This document shows, in pieces, positions 17,488 to 25,341 of a stretch of DNA of 59,969 nt. Numbering within the stretch: position 1 is the first letter of the stretch; each line of letters begins with the position of its first letter. This DNA comes from Acidomonas methanolica (GTDB lineage Bacteria > Pseudomonadota > Alphaproteobacteria > Acetobacterales > Acetobacteraceae), in NCBI RefSeq assembly GCF_004346035.1, contig NZ_SLZN01000018.1, positions 1 through 59,969 of the forward strand, in the 5' to 3' direction. A model generated the notes under the pieces. It saw nothing but the letters and a program-made list of their open reading frames with translations, was not told the DNA's origin and did not search any database. The position numbers were made by a program, and so were the translations under genes.

Positions 17488-18558
17488 ATGACGTCCGTTA
17501 CCGCCTCTTTCGGCTATTCAGGTATTTCCCTTGGCCTGGTCCGCTCCTCCGCCACGCTGGCGGCACAACTCGATGATCTGGAAACACAATCATCCACCGG
17601 AATCGTGTCCGATACCTATGCCGGCCTCGGGGCGGACCGCGCTCAGGCGCTCTCGCTCCAGCCAGCCATCACCCAGATTTCCGCCTGGAGCAGTAACGTT
17701 TCACTTGCCCAGACCAATCTTTCGACCACCCAGACCGCGCTTGGCAATATCCAGACTATCGCCGATACCCTGACGACTTCGTTAGAGACATTGAGCGGCA
17801 CGCCCACGAGTCAGACCGTCTCCGCTGCGTCCGCCGCTGCGAAAGACGCTTTGAGTTCCCTTGGCGGCCTGCTCAACACCCAGTCAGGCGGAAGCTATGT
17901 CTTCGCAGGACGCCAGAGCGACGTACCGCCTGTCGAGGATACCGCGCTCGCCCAGTCCTCTCTGGCTGAGACCATTTCAGGCCTCGTCAACCGCGATGAT
18001 ATGTCGGACGGCCAAACCGTTCTTTCCAGCACGCTGGCCGCCGTCAGTTCGACCACCGCCGGTTCGCCATTTTCCGCGCAGCTTTCCGTTTCCCCCACAG
18101 CCGCCGCCACACTCAATACCGTCACGAGTATTGGCGAGTCACTGAGTGTCGCCACCGGTGTCACTGCGACGCAAGGAACGAGAGCGACTGCGACGTCCAG
18201 CGGCTCTCCCATCCGCGATCTCATGCGGAACCTGATGGTCGTGGCGTCTCTCTCATCCACCAGTACGACGGCCGAGGGGTATCAGCCCCTCATCGGCGGC
18301 CTCATTCAGTCCAACACGCAGGTTACGGGTCAATTGACAGATATGTCGGCGGATCTCGGCCTTACGCAAACACGACTTACTGCCCAGTCCAGCCTACTTT
18401 CAACTATGGGAAAATCTCTGATCACGCAGCTCGGCAACGCCAAGGACGCCGATCTGGCCAGCGTCTCCACTGCGGTGAGCCAGACGAAAACTCAACTCGA
18501 GGCATCCTATTCCCTCATTGCCGATATGAAGGGCATGACGCTTGCCAATTACCTTTGA
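17488..18558 (+). CDS. flgL: flagellar hook-associated protein 3 FlgL
   Basis: Second hook-filament junction protein, 356 aa, with flagellin-like ends. The N-terminal helix includes SSATLAAQLDDLETQSSTGI and the central part has GGLLNTQSGGSYVFAGRQSD, a motif shared by FlgL and flagellins. The C-terminal helices are rich in Ser/Thr/Gln and end EASYSLIADMKGMTLANYL. The ATG at 17488 follows the flgK stop after one base. It faces pqqE, with 36 bases between the stops and no clear terminator. Confidence 0.92.
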   Translation: MTSVTASFGYSGISLGLVRSSATLAAQLDDLETQSSTGIVSDTYAGLGADRAQALSLQPAITQISAWSSNVSLAQTNLSTTQTALGNIQTIADTLTTSLETLSGTPTSQTVSAASAAAKDALSSLGGLLNTQSGGSYVFAGRQSDVPPVEDTALAQSSLAETISGLVNRDDMSDGQTVLSSTLAAVSSTTAGSPFSAQLSVSPTAAATLNTVTSIGESLSVATGVTATQGTRATATSSGSPIRDLMRNLMVVASLSSTSTTAEGYQPLIGGLIQSNTQVTGQLTDMSADLGLTQTRLTAQSSLLSTMGKSLITQLGNAKDADLASVSTAVSQTKTQLEASYSLIADMKGMTLANYL

Positions 18559-18594
18559 CTCTACGGTACACGTCGGCGAGAACCGATGAGGCTT

Positions 18595-19689
18595 TCAGGA
18601 GAATTCAGGAATGTTCTCATAGCGGCGATAAAGGAATTCATTCTCGCGCTGCTCCTCGACGGCTGCCTTCACGCGGTTATGAAAGGGCGACAAACTGCAA
18701 ACAGGGTCGGTATTCGCGGCATCGCCCGTCAAGGCGAGGGCTTGGCACCGGCACCCGCCCCAGTCGGTTTCCTTCAAGGCGCAGGATCGGCACGGTTCGG
18801 GCATCCACTCCGTTCCCCTGAAAAGGGTGAAGAGAGGGGCGTCATTCCAGATGGCCGACAACGATTCATCACGAACATTGGGAAATATCACGCCGGGAAT
18901 GGTCTCGGCCGCGTGACACGGCAGCACCCGTCCTGACGGCGATATATTGACGAATCGCTGTCCCCAGCCGCCCATACAGGGCTTCGGCTGATCTGCATAA
19001 TAATCGGGTGTGACGTAGTCGATGACGAGCGTCGGGCCATATGCGCGTCGGGCGGCCTCGACCGCGGCTGTCGCCTCTTCCAACTGCTCCCGCGTGGGCA
19101 GCAGGGCACCACGGTTCTTCAAACCCCAGCCGTAATATTGCGTGTGTGCGATTTCGACGCGGCTGGCCCCCAACTCACGCGCCAGCGTGATCATTGCGGG
19201 CACGCGCTCCACATTCAGTCGATGCACGACGAAATTCAGGGTCAGCGGAATCCCCTCGGCGGCGACGAGACGGGCCGCCGTAAGCTTCTTCGCCTGTGCT
19301 CCACGCAACCCGCCTATCCGCTCCGCTCCGGCCTCGTCCACATCCTGGAAGGAAAGCTGGACATGATCGAGCCCCGCCTCCGCCAGAGCCTGGAGTCGTG
19401 TCGCATCCAGCATGACACCGGAGGTGATGAGATTGGTGTAAAGGTCGCGGCTGCGCGCGTGCGCGACGAGTTCGACCAGATCGGAGCGCGCCATTGGCTC
19501 GCCGCCGGAAAAATGCGCCTGCAAGACGCCCAGCGCGGCCGCCTCGTCGAGCACCCGTTTCCATGTCGCCGTGTCGAGTTCCGCCGTTCGGCGTTCGAGT
19601 TCCAGCGGATTGGAGCAATAGGGGCAGGCCAGTGGACAGCGATGCGTCAGCTCGGCCAGCAAACTCATGGGGGGAGAGGGAGTGCTCAT
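18595..19689 (-). CDS. pqqE: PQQ biosynthesis radical SAM enzyme PqqE
   Basis: Radical SAM/SPASM enzyme that, with the peptide chaperone PqqD, joins the Glu and Tyr side chains of the PqqA precursor peptide. The 364-aa product has the cluster motif C18-P-L-A-C22-P-Y-C25, the SAM-binding SGGEP, and Cys residues of the auxiliary SPASM clusters in the C-terminal half ([26 protein letters not shown]). The ATG at 19689 overlaps the pqqD stop by 4 bases. Last gene of pqqBCDE. Confidence 0.97.
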   Translation of the reverse strand: MSTPSPPMSLLAELTHRCPLACPYCSNPLELERRTAELDTATWKRVLDEAAALGVLQAHFSGGEPMARSDLVELVAHARSRDLYTNLITSGVMLDATRLQALAEAGLDHVQLSFQDVDEAGAERIGGLRGAQAKKLTAARLVAAEGIPLTLNFVVHRLNVERVPAMITLARELGASRVEIAHTQYYGWGLKNRGALLPTREQLEEATAAVEAARRAYGPTLVIDYVTPDYYADQPKPCMGGWGQRFVNISPSGRVLPCHAAETIPGVIFPNVRDESLSAIWNDAPLFTLFRGTEWMPEPCRSCALKETDWGGCRCQALALTGDAANTDPVCSLSPFHNRVKAAVEEQRENEFLYRRYENIPEFS

Positions 19690-19964
19690 ATTGCCAGCAC
19701 CTTTCGCTCCACCAGGTCGGTCAGCAGCGCATCGACGTCGCCCGCAATCACTTCGCGGGGAGCGTCATATGCCGCTGCCAGTCGATCGATGATTTCATGG
19801 ACGGAAACCTGCCCGTCCACCAGTTGCAGAACCGCGGCGGCCGTCGGATCGGCGATGAGAGCCTTCTCCGGCGCCTGTATCACCCACACTCCGCGCACGA
19901 CATCCTCCCGCAGCCTGTGGCCCCGGGCGAAGGACGGCACGCAGTCAGGGGCGAGATTATTCAC
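19686..19964 (-). CDS. pqqD: PQQ precursor-peptide chaperone PqqD
   Basis: Small PqqD-fold protein that binds PqqA and presents it to PqqE. The 92-aa product runs from a GTG at 19964 that overlaps the pqqC stop (GTGA). It contains the family signatures [40 protein letters not shown] and [17 protein letters not shown]. The GTG is chosen because the frame upstream is pqqC read out of phase and PqqD proteins are about 90 aa. It is separate from pqqC, not fused as in some methylotrophs. Confidence 0.95.
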   Translation of the reverse strand: MNNLAPDCVPSFARGHRLREDVVRGVWVIQAPEKALIADPTAAAVLQLVDGQVSVHEIIDRLAAAYDAPREVIAGDVDALLTDLVERKVLAI

Positions 19965-20704
19965 GCAAACGCCTCCGCCGTGTCGGCCCCGAGGAAGACG
20001 CCCGGCGGCGGATGCCCTTCGACATAGGCGTGCTGAAGCGCGTCGAGTTGAGACCACAGCACGGCGCATTTGAACTCCAGCGCCGCCGCGGCGGCGTCCT
20101 GCTCTCCGGCGGTGCGCGCGTGTTCCTTCACATAGGTGAGAGCGAAGTCGGAATCGCGCGGAGCCTGCGTCAGGCGCGGCTTGAAATAGGCCAGAGTCTC
20201 CTCGGAGATGAAATCGTAATGCCGCAGCATCCCCGAGACGCGCTCGCTTATGATCGATGGGGAGAACAGCTCCGTCAGCGAGGACGCGATCGCCTCGAGA
20301 ATGGACCGCTCGCCCACGAAATGCACATAGGCGTCAACAGCGAATTGCGTCGTCGGCAGGAGGCCCCGAAGCGACTCGACATAACGACGCGACAGCCCGA
20401 GGCCGTCGGTCAGTTTCAGCCACCGCGCGATTCCACCTGTTCCCGGTTCGCTCCCGTCATGATCCTCAAGCCGCCGCCGCCATTCGCGCCGCAGCTCCGC
20501 CGTCGGCAGACGGGCCAGCAAAGTCGCGTCCTTCCGCGGGATGGACGCCTGATAATAGTAGCGGTTCAAGGCCCAGGCCTGCACTTGCAGCCGGTTCAGC
20601 TTCCCGTCATGCAGGGCCCGATGAAACGGGTGGCGATCATGATACCGCGCGGCCCCGATCGCCCGCAGGCGCTGTTCGAATGCGTCAGGAGAAAGAACGC
20701 CCAT
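19961..20704 (-). CDS. pqqC: pyrroloquinoline-quinone synthase PqqC
   Basis: Cofactor-free oxidase that performs the last ring closure and eight-electron oxidation giving PQQ. Length 247 aa is typical. The all-helical fold is recognisable from HPFHRALHDGKLNRLQVQAW, NRYYYQASIPRKDATLLARL, DHDGSEPGTGGIARWLKLTD, SSLTELFSPSIISERV and MLRHYDFISEETLAYFKPRL. His and Tyr residues in these segments line the active site in known PqqC. Its ATG overlaps the pqqB stop by one base (TAATG). Confidence 0.97.
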   Translation of the reverse strand: MGVLSPDAFEQRLRAIGAARYHDRHPFHRALHDGKLNRLQVQAWALNRYYYQASIPRKDATLLARLPTAELRREWRRRLEDHDGSEPGTGGIARWLKLTDGLGLSRRYVESLRGLLPTTQFAVDAYVHFVGERSILEAIASSLTELFSPSIISERVSGMLRHYDFISEETLAYFKPRLTQAPRDSDFALTYVKEHARTAGEQDAAAAALEFKCAVLWSQLDALQHAYVEGHPPPGVFLGADTAEAFA

Positions 20705-21612
20705 TATGGGACTCCCAAGGTGAAACGCTGGCCGTCTTCCCCGATAAGCCAGCCGGCTTTCTCGACTTCCCTGCGCTCCGGCGTGTCGGGCAGCAGGATC
20801 GGGTTCGAATTGTTGATGTGAACGAGCACCCGCAGTTCCGGAGCCTCGGTCAGCGTCTCGAGAACGCTTCCGGGACCGGAAACGGACACATGCCCCATCC
20901 GCAAGCCGGTCTTGGGGCTCAATCCGGCGCGGATCATCTCGTCATCGCGCCACAACGTCGAATCGAAGAACACGGCATCCGCCTTCCGTACGCGCTCCCG
21001 GATGTCCGGTGTGATATCCGCGCAACCGGGAATGAAGAGGAGATGGGAATGCCCGTCCGTGATGTCCAGTCCGATCGTCTCGCCCGGCCGGCTCGGCAGG
21101 TGCTCGACATAAAGCGGCGCCTTGCCCGGCACGTCGAACGGTGTGGCGCTCAGGCCGGACGGCGCGCCGGTCGTCAGAGGCAGGTCGATCCGCTCCCCCG
21201 GCGTCAGTGCGCGGCGCGGCACGATGGCCGGGTCCAGAGCGCCGAAGATCGGATTGGCGTCAAGCTGCGCGAGGGTGGCGTCCGTCGCATAGAGAGCGAA
21301 GGGCTGACGTTCGCGCATGGTCAGCAGACCCACCACCGCGTCGATCTCCCCGCTGGTCAGCAGGACGCCCTGAATGGGGGTCGAGCGTGGCGCCTCGCGC
21401 GGATGGAGCGCGGGCGTGGCGATGATCTGCGCGCGCAGATCCGGCGCGGCATTGAGCAGGAACCAGTGCGCGCCGTCACCGCTCACGGCCAGGGAGGTCT
21501 GGGTGCGCGCGGCGACGGCGCCGGAGAATGCGGCCTTGCAGCCGGGTGCCGCGGAATTCCACTGGGGAAAACCGCCTCCCGCGCCGCTGCCGAGGATGAT
21601 GGCCTCAATCAT
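20704..21612 (-). CDS. pqqB: PQQ biosynthesis protein PqqB
   Basis: Metallo-beta-lactamase-fold protein thought to hydroxylate the cross-linked Tyr intermediate or assist in PQQ maturation/transport. The start at 21612 gives MIEAIILGSGAGGGFPQWN, the invariant PqqB N-terminus, and 302 aa, the normal length; the frame is open 207 bases further upstream but this is not family sequence. Other signatures are CACKAAF-like GCKAAFSGAVAARTQTSLAV, LLTSGEIDAVVGLLTMRE and FFDSTLWRDDEMI. It is the first gene of the cluster here: no pqqA-like peptide is found between it and znuB. Confidence 0.95.
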   Translation of the reverse strand: MIEAIILGSGAGGGFPQWNSAAPGCKAAFSGAVAARTQTSLAVSGDGAHWFLLNAAPDLRAQIIATPALHPREAPRSTPIQGVLLTSGEIDAVVGLLTMRERQPFALYATDATLAQLDANPIFGALDPAIVPRRALTPGERIDLPLTTGAPSGLSATPFDVPGKAPLYVEHLPSRPGETIGLDITDGHSHLLFIPGCADITPDIRERVRKADAVFFDSTLWRDDEMIRAGLSPKTGLRMGHVSVSGPGSVLETLTEAPELRVLVHINNSNPILLPDTPERREVEKAGWLIGEDGQRFTLGVP

Positions 21613-21756
21613 GGCGGGGAAACTAGACCAGCTTGGCGTGACGATACAGGGCCTCTCCCTTCTCTTTATCGTGTGAAGAAGGAGTGGAGTTGTGACGGCA
21701 TCCGCGTTATGCCGGAAAACCGGATGACCCTGGGGTGGTCGGAAAAGGGAAAAGTG

Positions 21757-21879
21757 ATGGCGGAGAAAACCGCGAACGACGTTCCTGTCATTGGCTATCG
21801 CGCGCTCATCGTGCTGCATCTGTGCCTTGTGGCGTTCATCGCGCTGGTCGCCTGGATCGATTATCGCCTGCCGGTCTGA
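21757..21879 (+). CDS. small single-helix membrane protein, 40 aa
   Basis: The ATG at 21757, preceded by a purine-rich GGAAAAGGGAAAAG, encodes a polar start (MAEKTANDVPVIGYRA), one hydrophobic helix (LIVLHLCLVAFIALVAWI) and a short tail DYRLPV. It is divergent from pqqB (144 bases apart) and convergent with znuB (9 bases). No PqqA motif (Glu and Tyr separated by three residues) is present, so it is not the missing precursor. Family unknown. Confidence 0.5.
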   Translation: MAEKTANDVPVIGYRALIVLHLCLVAFIALVAWIDYRLPV

Positions 21880-21888
21880 GAGGCCGTT

Positions 21889-22719
21889 TCAGAACGTCCG
21901 AAATCGCCTGTGGAAACTGTTGGCCGCCACCGCCAACAGATAGGCCAGGGCGGCCAGCGCACTGATCCAGAACGAAACAGGCGCATCGCTCCACCAGGAC
22001 AGGGCCAGTCCGGCCCATCCCAGCAGCACCGCCAGACTCGCCGCGCCCGCCAGCCCGGGCCAGGGAGAGAGCCCCAGCCGCAGCATCGTCGCGGCCGGGC
22101 CGGTCAGCAGGCTGAACACCAGCAGGACGCCCGTCACCTCGGCGCAGGCCGCGCTCGACACCGCCACGATCACCATGAAGCCGACCGAGACTCCGCGCAG
22201 CGCCACGCCGCGCGCCGCGGCGAGATCCGGCGCAAGGGTTGCGAACAGCAGGGGCCGGGCAATCACCGCCAATGCGCCCAGACAGAGGATCGTCAGCCCA
22301 CAGAGCAGGATCAGCGTCAGGCGGTCCACGCCGAGAATATTGCCGAACAGCAGGAGCGTGGCGCTGCTCGACGCCGCATTCGCCCATTGCAGGAACAACG
22401 CGCCGCAGCCCAGGCTCGCCGCCAGAAGCAGCCCGGTGGCCGTATCCCGGCCGCGCTGGCGATCCGGCGCGCGCGCGGTGTCGCCCGGCGGCTCCCATCC
22501 CAGCACCACCCCCGCCAGCGCGGCCGTCAGCGCCATGCCGGAGAGCGGGGGGCAACCGAGCAGCATCGCCCCCGCCGCGCCGGTAAAGGCGATATGAGAG
22601 AGCGCATGGCCCGCGAAGGCCTGACCGCGCAGGACGAGAAACCATCCCGTCACGCCGCAGAGCAGCCCGACGAGCGTCACCGCCAGAAAGGCGTGGCGCA
22701 TGAAGTCGAAAGCCAGCAT
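21889..22719 (-). CDS. znuB: zinc ABC transporter permease ZnuB
   Basis: Inner-membrane permease of the ABC-3 (metal) family, 276 aa with about eight helices. Family landmarks are LRGQAFAGHALSHIAFTGAA, VDRLTLILLCGLTILCLGAL, VALRGVSVGFMVIVAVSSAA and VLLVFSLLTGPAATMLRLG. It is the last of three genes (znuA-znuC-znuB) on the minus strand, with 9 bases between znuC and this gene. Zinc specificity comes from the adjoining Zur gene and Zur-like operator rather than from the permease itself. Confidence 0.9.
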   Translation of the reverse strand: MLAFDFMRHAFLAVTLVGLLCGVTGWFLVLRGQAFAGHALSHIAFTGAAGAMLLGCPPLSGMALTAALAGVVLGWEPPGDTARAPDRQRGRDTATGLLLAASLGCGALFLQWANAASSSATLLLFGNILGVDRLTLILLCGLTILCLGALAVIARPLLFATLAPDLAAARGVALRGVSVGFMVIVAVSSAACAEVTGVLLVFSLLTGPAATMLRLGLSPWPGLAGAASLAVLLGWAGLALSWWSDAPVSFWISALAALAYLLAVAANSFHRRFRTF

Positions 22720-22728
22720 GGCGCGGTG

Positions 22729-23394
22729 TCAGCCTCTCGTCACGATGTGGCCGTCTTCCAGCACCACTTCGTGAGTGGCCAGCCGGTCGAGCGGCGACGC
22801 CCCGTGGACCGACAGGACCAGCGGGAGATGTCGTGTCTGATGCAGCCGTTCCAGCATCTCCGTCAACGCTGCCTGACGCTGCACGTCCAGCGCCGCCAGA
22901 GGTTCGTCGAGCAGCAGCAGATCAGGCGCATCGACCAACGCCGCCGCCAGCCCGATGCGCTGTCTTTCGCCGCCCGAAAGCGTGGCCAGCGGCTGATCGG
23001 CCAGATTTTCGGCCTCGACCAGCGCCAGCGCCTCCCGCACCGCCGCCCGGCACCGCCCCCCGACGCCCGGCACGCCGAAGCGGGCGCCATGTCGCGCGGA
23101 CGTCACCAGCGCCCTGCCGGTCAGGCGCGGCGCGGGCAGGGTGAGGGACTGCGGCAGATAGCCGATCCGCCGCCGCGCCGCGCGCGGTGTGCGTCCCAGC
23201 ACGCGGATACGCCCCGCATTGGGCGTCGTCAGACCCAGCATCGCCCGCAGCAGCGTCGTCTTGCCCGCGCCGTTGCAGCCGCGCAGCAGGGTGACGCTTC
23301 CGGGCGGCAGGACCAGTGTCGCATCCTCCAGCACGCGCCGCGTCCCATGGGCGAGGGTGACGTGCTCCAGATCGAGGACGGCTTCGGCGCTCAT
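22729..23394 (-). CDS. znuC: zinc ABC transporter ATP-binding protein ZnuC
   Basis: ATPase of the zinc importer, 221 aa. It has Walker A GCNGAGKTT (residues 39-47), Q-loop YLPQSL, signature LSGGERQRIGLA, Walker B LLLLDEP and the H-loop SVHGAS, where the usual His is present but followed by Gly rather than Asp. Its ATG overlaps the end of znuA by 4 bases. An RRRIGYLPQ segment and the short length fit metal-importer ATPases. Confidence 0.9.
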   Translation of the reverse strand: MSAEAVLDLEHVTLAHGTRRVLEDATLVLPPGSVTLLRGCNGAGKTTLLRAMLGLTTPNAGRIRVLGRTPRAARRRIGYLPQSLTLPAPRLTGRALVTSARHGARFGVPGVGGRCRAAVREALALVEAENLADQPLATLSGGERQRIGLAAALVDAPDLLLLDEPLAALDVQRQAALTEMLERLHQTRHLPLVLSVHGASPLDRLATHEVVLEDGHIVTRG

Positions 23395-24242
23395 CGTCCG
23401 CTCGTCTCCACGGCATGGGCCACCGCCTCCAGCCGATCCTGATACCAGCGCTGCCAGTGCATGCCCGGCGGCGGCATTTCCGCGAGGGCGACCACCGGCA
23501 CGTCATGCGCCCGCGCCACCTCTTCGAGCCGGAGTGTCGCCGGGCTGGTCACTGCGGGATTGATCACCAGCATCGCCACCCGGTGTTCCGCCAGCGCCGT
23601 CTCGACGGCGGCCACGTCCCGCGCGGGCGGTTCCTCGCGATGCATGACCGCCAGCGCGAGCCGCTCATCCATCACGCGCATGCCCAGCGCCAACAAAAAC
23701 GGACCGCCGACCGGCTCCGTCACGGCGACGCTTTTCCCCTGTGTCGTCGGCTTCAACGCCGCGATCCGCGCCCGGCATTGCGCGAGGGTCTCGGCGAAGC
23801 TGTCGGCGCGCCTGCGGAATATGGCCGCCCGGGCGGGAAACCGCGCCGTCAGTCGCGCCGTCATCCAGGCCGCCACGCGGGCGACCGCCTCCGGATCGTC
23901 GAAAAAATGCGGATTGGCGTCTTTCGGCGCGCCCAGCATCTTCGCGATATCCAGCATCTCGCTCTCGCCGGACGCCAGCCGTTGCGCCCAGAGATCGTAG
24001 CCGCCGCCGTTCAGCACCAGCCAGTCCGCTTCCGCCACCTGCCGCGCCATGGCTGGAGTGGCCATCACGTCATGCGGGTCGGCCAGAGGCGAGACCGGAA
24101 GCACGGCGATCGAAAGGGATTCACCCCCCAGTTGCCGGGCGATGTCGCACCACACGGCTTCGGCGCAGACCACGCGCAAGGGGGCGGCCTGGGCCGATGT
24201 TCCGGCAAGCACGAGCGACAGGAAAAGAAAAAACCGGAACAA
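23391..24242 (-). CDS. znuA: zinc ABC transporter substrate-binding protein ZnuA
   Basis: Periplasmic cluster-A1 metal-binding protein. From a TTG at 24242 (283 aa) it has a signal peptide (FRFFLFLSLVLAGTSAQA). Candidate metal ligands are His in LADPHDVMATP and NPHFFDD plus a C-terminal Asp/Glu site. It lacks the long His-rich loop of E. coli ZnuA. The TTG is chosen because every upstream ATG lies beyond the Zur-like palindrome (24259-24270), which would place the operator inside the coding region. Divergent from zur. Confidence 0.82.
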   Translation of the reverse strand: MFRFFLFLSLVLAGTSAQAAPLRVVCAEAVWCDIARQLGGESLSIAVLPVSPLADPHDVMATPAMARQVAEADWLVLNGGGYDLWAQRLASGESEMLDIAKMLGAPKDANPHFFDDPEAVARVAAWMTARLTARFPARAAIFRRRADSFAETLAQCRARIAALKPTTQGKSVAVTEPVGGPFLLALGMRVMDERLALAVMHREEPPARDVAAVETALAEHRVAMLVINPAVTSPATLRLEEVARAHDVPVVALAEMPPPGMHWQRWYQDRLEAVAHAVETSGR

Positions 24243-24258
24243 ATGAGGATGCTTCGTT

Positions 24259-24270
24259 ATGTTATAACAT
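24259..24270. promoter_or_regulatory. Zur-like operator between znuA and zur
   Basis: ATGTTATAACAT is a perfect 12-base palindrome and matches the core of known proteobacterial Zur boxes (ATGTTATA...TATAACAT family). It lies 17 bases before the znuA TTG and 52 bases before the zur ATG, in the only gap between these divergent genes, so it can repress both. The TTATAA core may also serve as a -10 element. Confidence 0.8.
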
Positions 24271-24321
24271 GGACGAGACGCGATATAGAAGAGTGGGCCA
24301 GGCAAGGGAAGGCAAAAATTC

Positions 24322-24819
24322 ATGGACAAGCACCAGAGCGGGACGACCGACGCTCCTTTCCCCGCCGCCATCGAGGCGCGACTCGAGCAGGCGGAGCAGG
24401 CCTGCTTCACCCGCGGCACCCGCCTGACGGAAACGCGCCGTCAGGTGCTCGGCCTCATTCTCGCCGCGCCCAAGCCGCCGGGCGCCTATGATCTGCTGGA
24501 GCAGCTTCGTGTCTGGCATCGCAACGCCGCGCCGCCGACGATCTATCGCGCGCTGGATTTCCTGACGGAGCAGGGGTTGATCCACAAGATCGAACGTCTC
24601 TCCGCCTTCGTCCCTTGCACGCACCGGCTGAATTGCGATCATGGCGCCGAATGCGGCCATCGCGCCCAGTTTCTCATCTGCCGGGTCTGCGGACATGTGA
24701 GAGAACTGGAAGATCTCGACATCGAGATCGCTCTCTCCCGCGCCGCGCAGGCCCAGGGCTTCCGCATCGAGCTGACGACCATCGAGGTCGAGGGTCTCTG
24801 CGCGGCGTGCCGAAGCTGA
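24322..24819 (+). CDS. zur: zinc uptake regulator Zur (Fur family)
   Basis: Zinc-sensing repressor, 165 aa. The N-terminal winged helix includes TRGTRLTETRRQVLGLILAA and APPTIYRALDFLTEQGLIHK, the recognition region of Fur-family proteins. The C-terminal dimer domain carries the structural zinc site C120-x2-C123 and C160-x2-C163. A Cys/His-rich segment (CTHRLNCDHGAECGH, 99-113) may form the sensing site. Identity as Zur rather than Fur or Mur is based on the divergent znuA and the palindrome between them. Confidence 0.92.
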   Translation: MDKHQSGTTDAPFPAAIEARLEQAEQACFTRGTRLTETRRQVLGLILAAPKPPGAYDLLEQLRVWHRNAAPPTIYRALDFLTEQGLIHKIERLSAFVPCTHRLNCDHGAECGHRAQFLICRVCGHVRELEDLDIEIALSRAAQAQGFRIELTTIEVEGLCAACRS

Positions 24820-25313
24820 CACGACGGTCGGCCCGCCCGCGCCTCGCGCTCGAAGGCGGCAGCGGAAACCGGCCGTCGCATCGTCTGTCGCGACGGCCTC
24901 CGGACCTTGTCTCCGCGCAGCCGCAACCTGATCTCTTCGATCATGTGGCGGAATCCGGCCGCGCCGAGGAACGGACTCACCTCTCTCCGCTGGAGGTGCC
25001 AGTCACGCTCGTCTCCCTTGCCGCTCTTGGATCGGGGCTGCGCCCGGATGCGTGGCTCTATTGTCTTTGTCCGGTCCCGCAAAGTCGTCGTCTTCTCCGC
25101 GATGGGCTGCGGCTCGACCGGCGCGCCCCGCTTTCCCTGCTGGAGCGGCCCGCCCTGTTCGCTCTCGTCGCGATGCTGGCGGAAGCCGGGGAAGCCTGTC
25201 CTTCCATTCTCCGCCTGCGCCGGGCGCTGGTTCAGGATTTCCTCGAACCCGACCCGGATTCCAGCGCGCGGGCGGGCGCGCCGTGCTATTGGCTGGTGCC
25301 GGCAGAAAACTGA
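24807..25313 (+). CDS. hypothetical protein, 168 aa, overlapping the end of zur
   Basis: A GTG at 24807 overlaps the last 13 bases of zur in another frame. The product starts very basic (PKLTRRSARPRLALEG), has a middle EERTHLSPLEVPVTLVSLAA, and ends with a hydrophobic, Leu-rich region (LLERPALFALVAMLAEAGEA) and CYWLVPAEN. No domain, signal peptide or motif is recognised. Placement between zur and the asparaginase, with no competing gene, argues that it is coding. The start is uncertain and the N-terminus may be shorter. Confidence 0.5.
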   Translation: MPKLTRRSARPRLALEGGSGNRPSHRLSRRPPDLVSAQPQPDLFDHVAESGRAEERTHLSPLEVPVTLVSLAALGSGLRPDAWLYCLCPVPQSRRLLRDGLRLDRRAPLSLLERPALFALVAMLAEAGEACPSILRLRRALVQDFLEPDPDSSARAGAPCYWLVPAEN

Positions 25314-25335
25314 ATATGAAAAAACTGAACATGAA
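25306..25335 (+). repeat. 15-base tandem duplication
   Basis: AAAACTGAATATGAA is followed at once by AAAACTGAACATGAA (14 of 15 identical). It covers the stop of the 168-aa gene and the leader of the asparaginase. It also creates a nine-codon frame (MKKLNMKKR) from ATG 25316 whose stop overlaps the asparaginase ATG. Confidence 0.7.
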
Positions 25336-25341
25336 GAAGCG

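Noticed and set aside
20257-21879. A 540-codon plus-strand frame across pqqB and pqqC
   Set aside because: Only its last 40 codons (from 21757) look like a real peptide; the rest is antisense to PQQ genes.
21612-21888. pqqA in front of pqqB
   Set aside because: All minus-strand ATG frames here were read; none has Glu-x3-Tyr or the right length.
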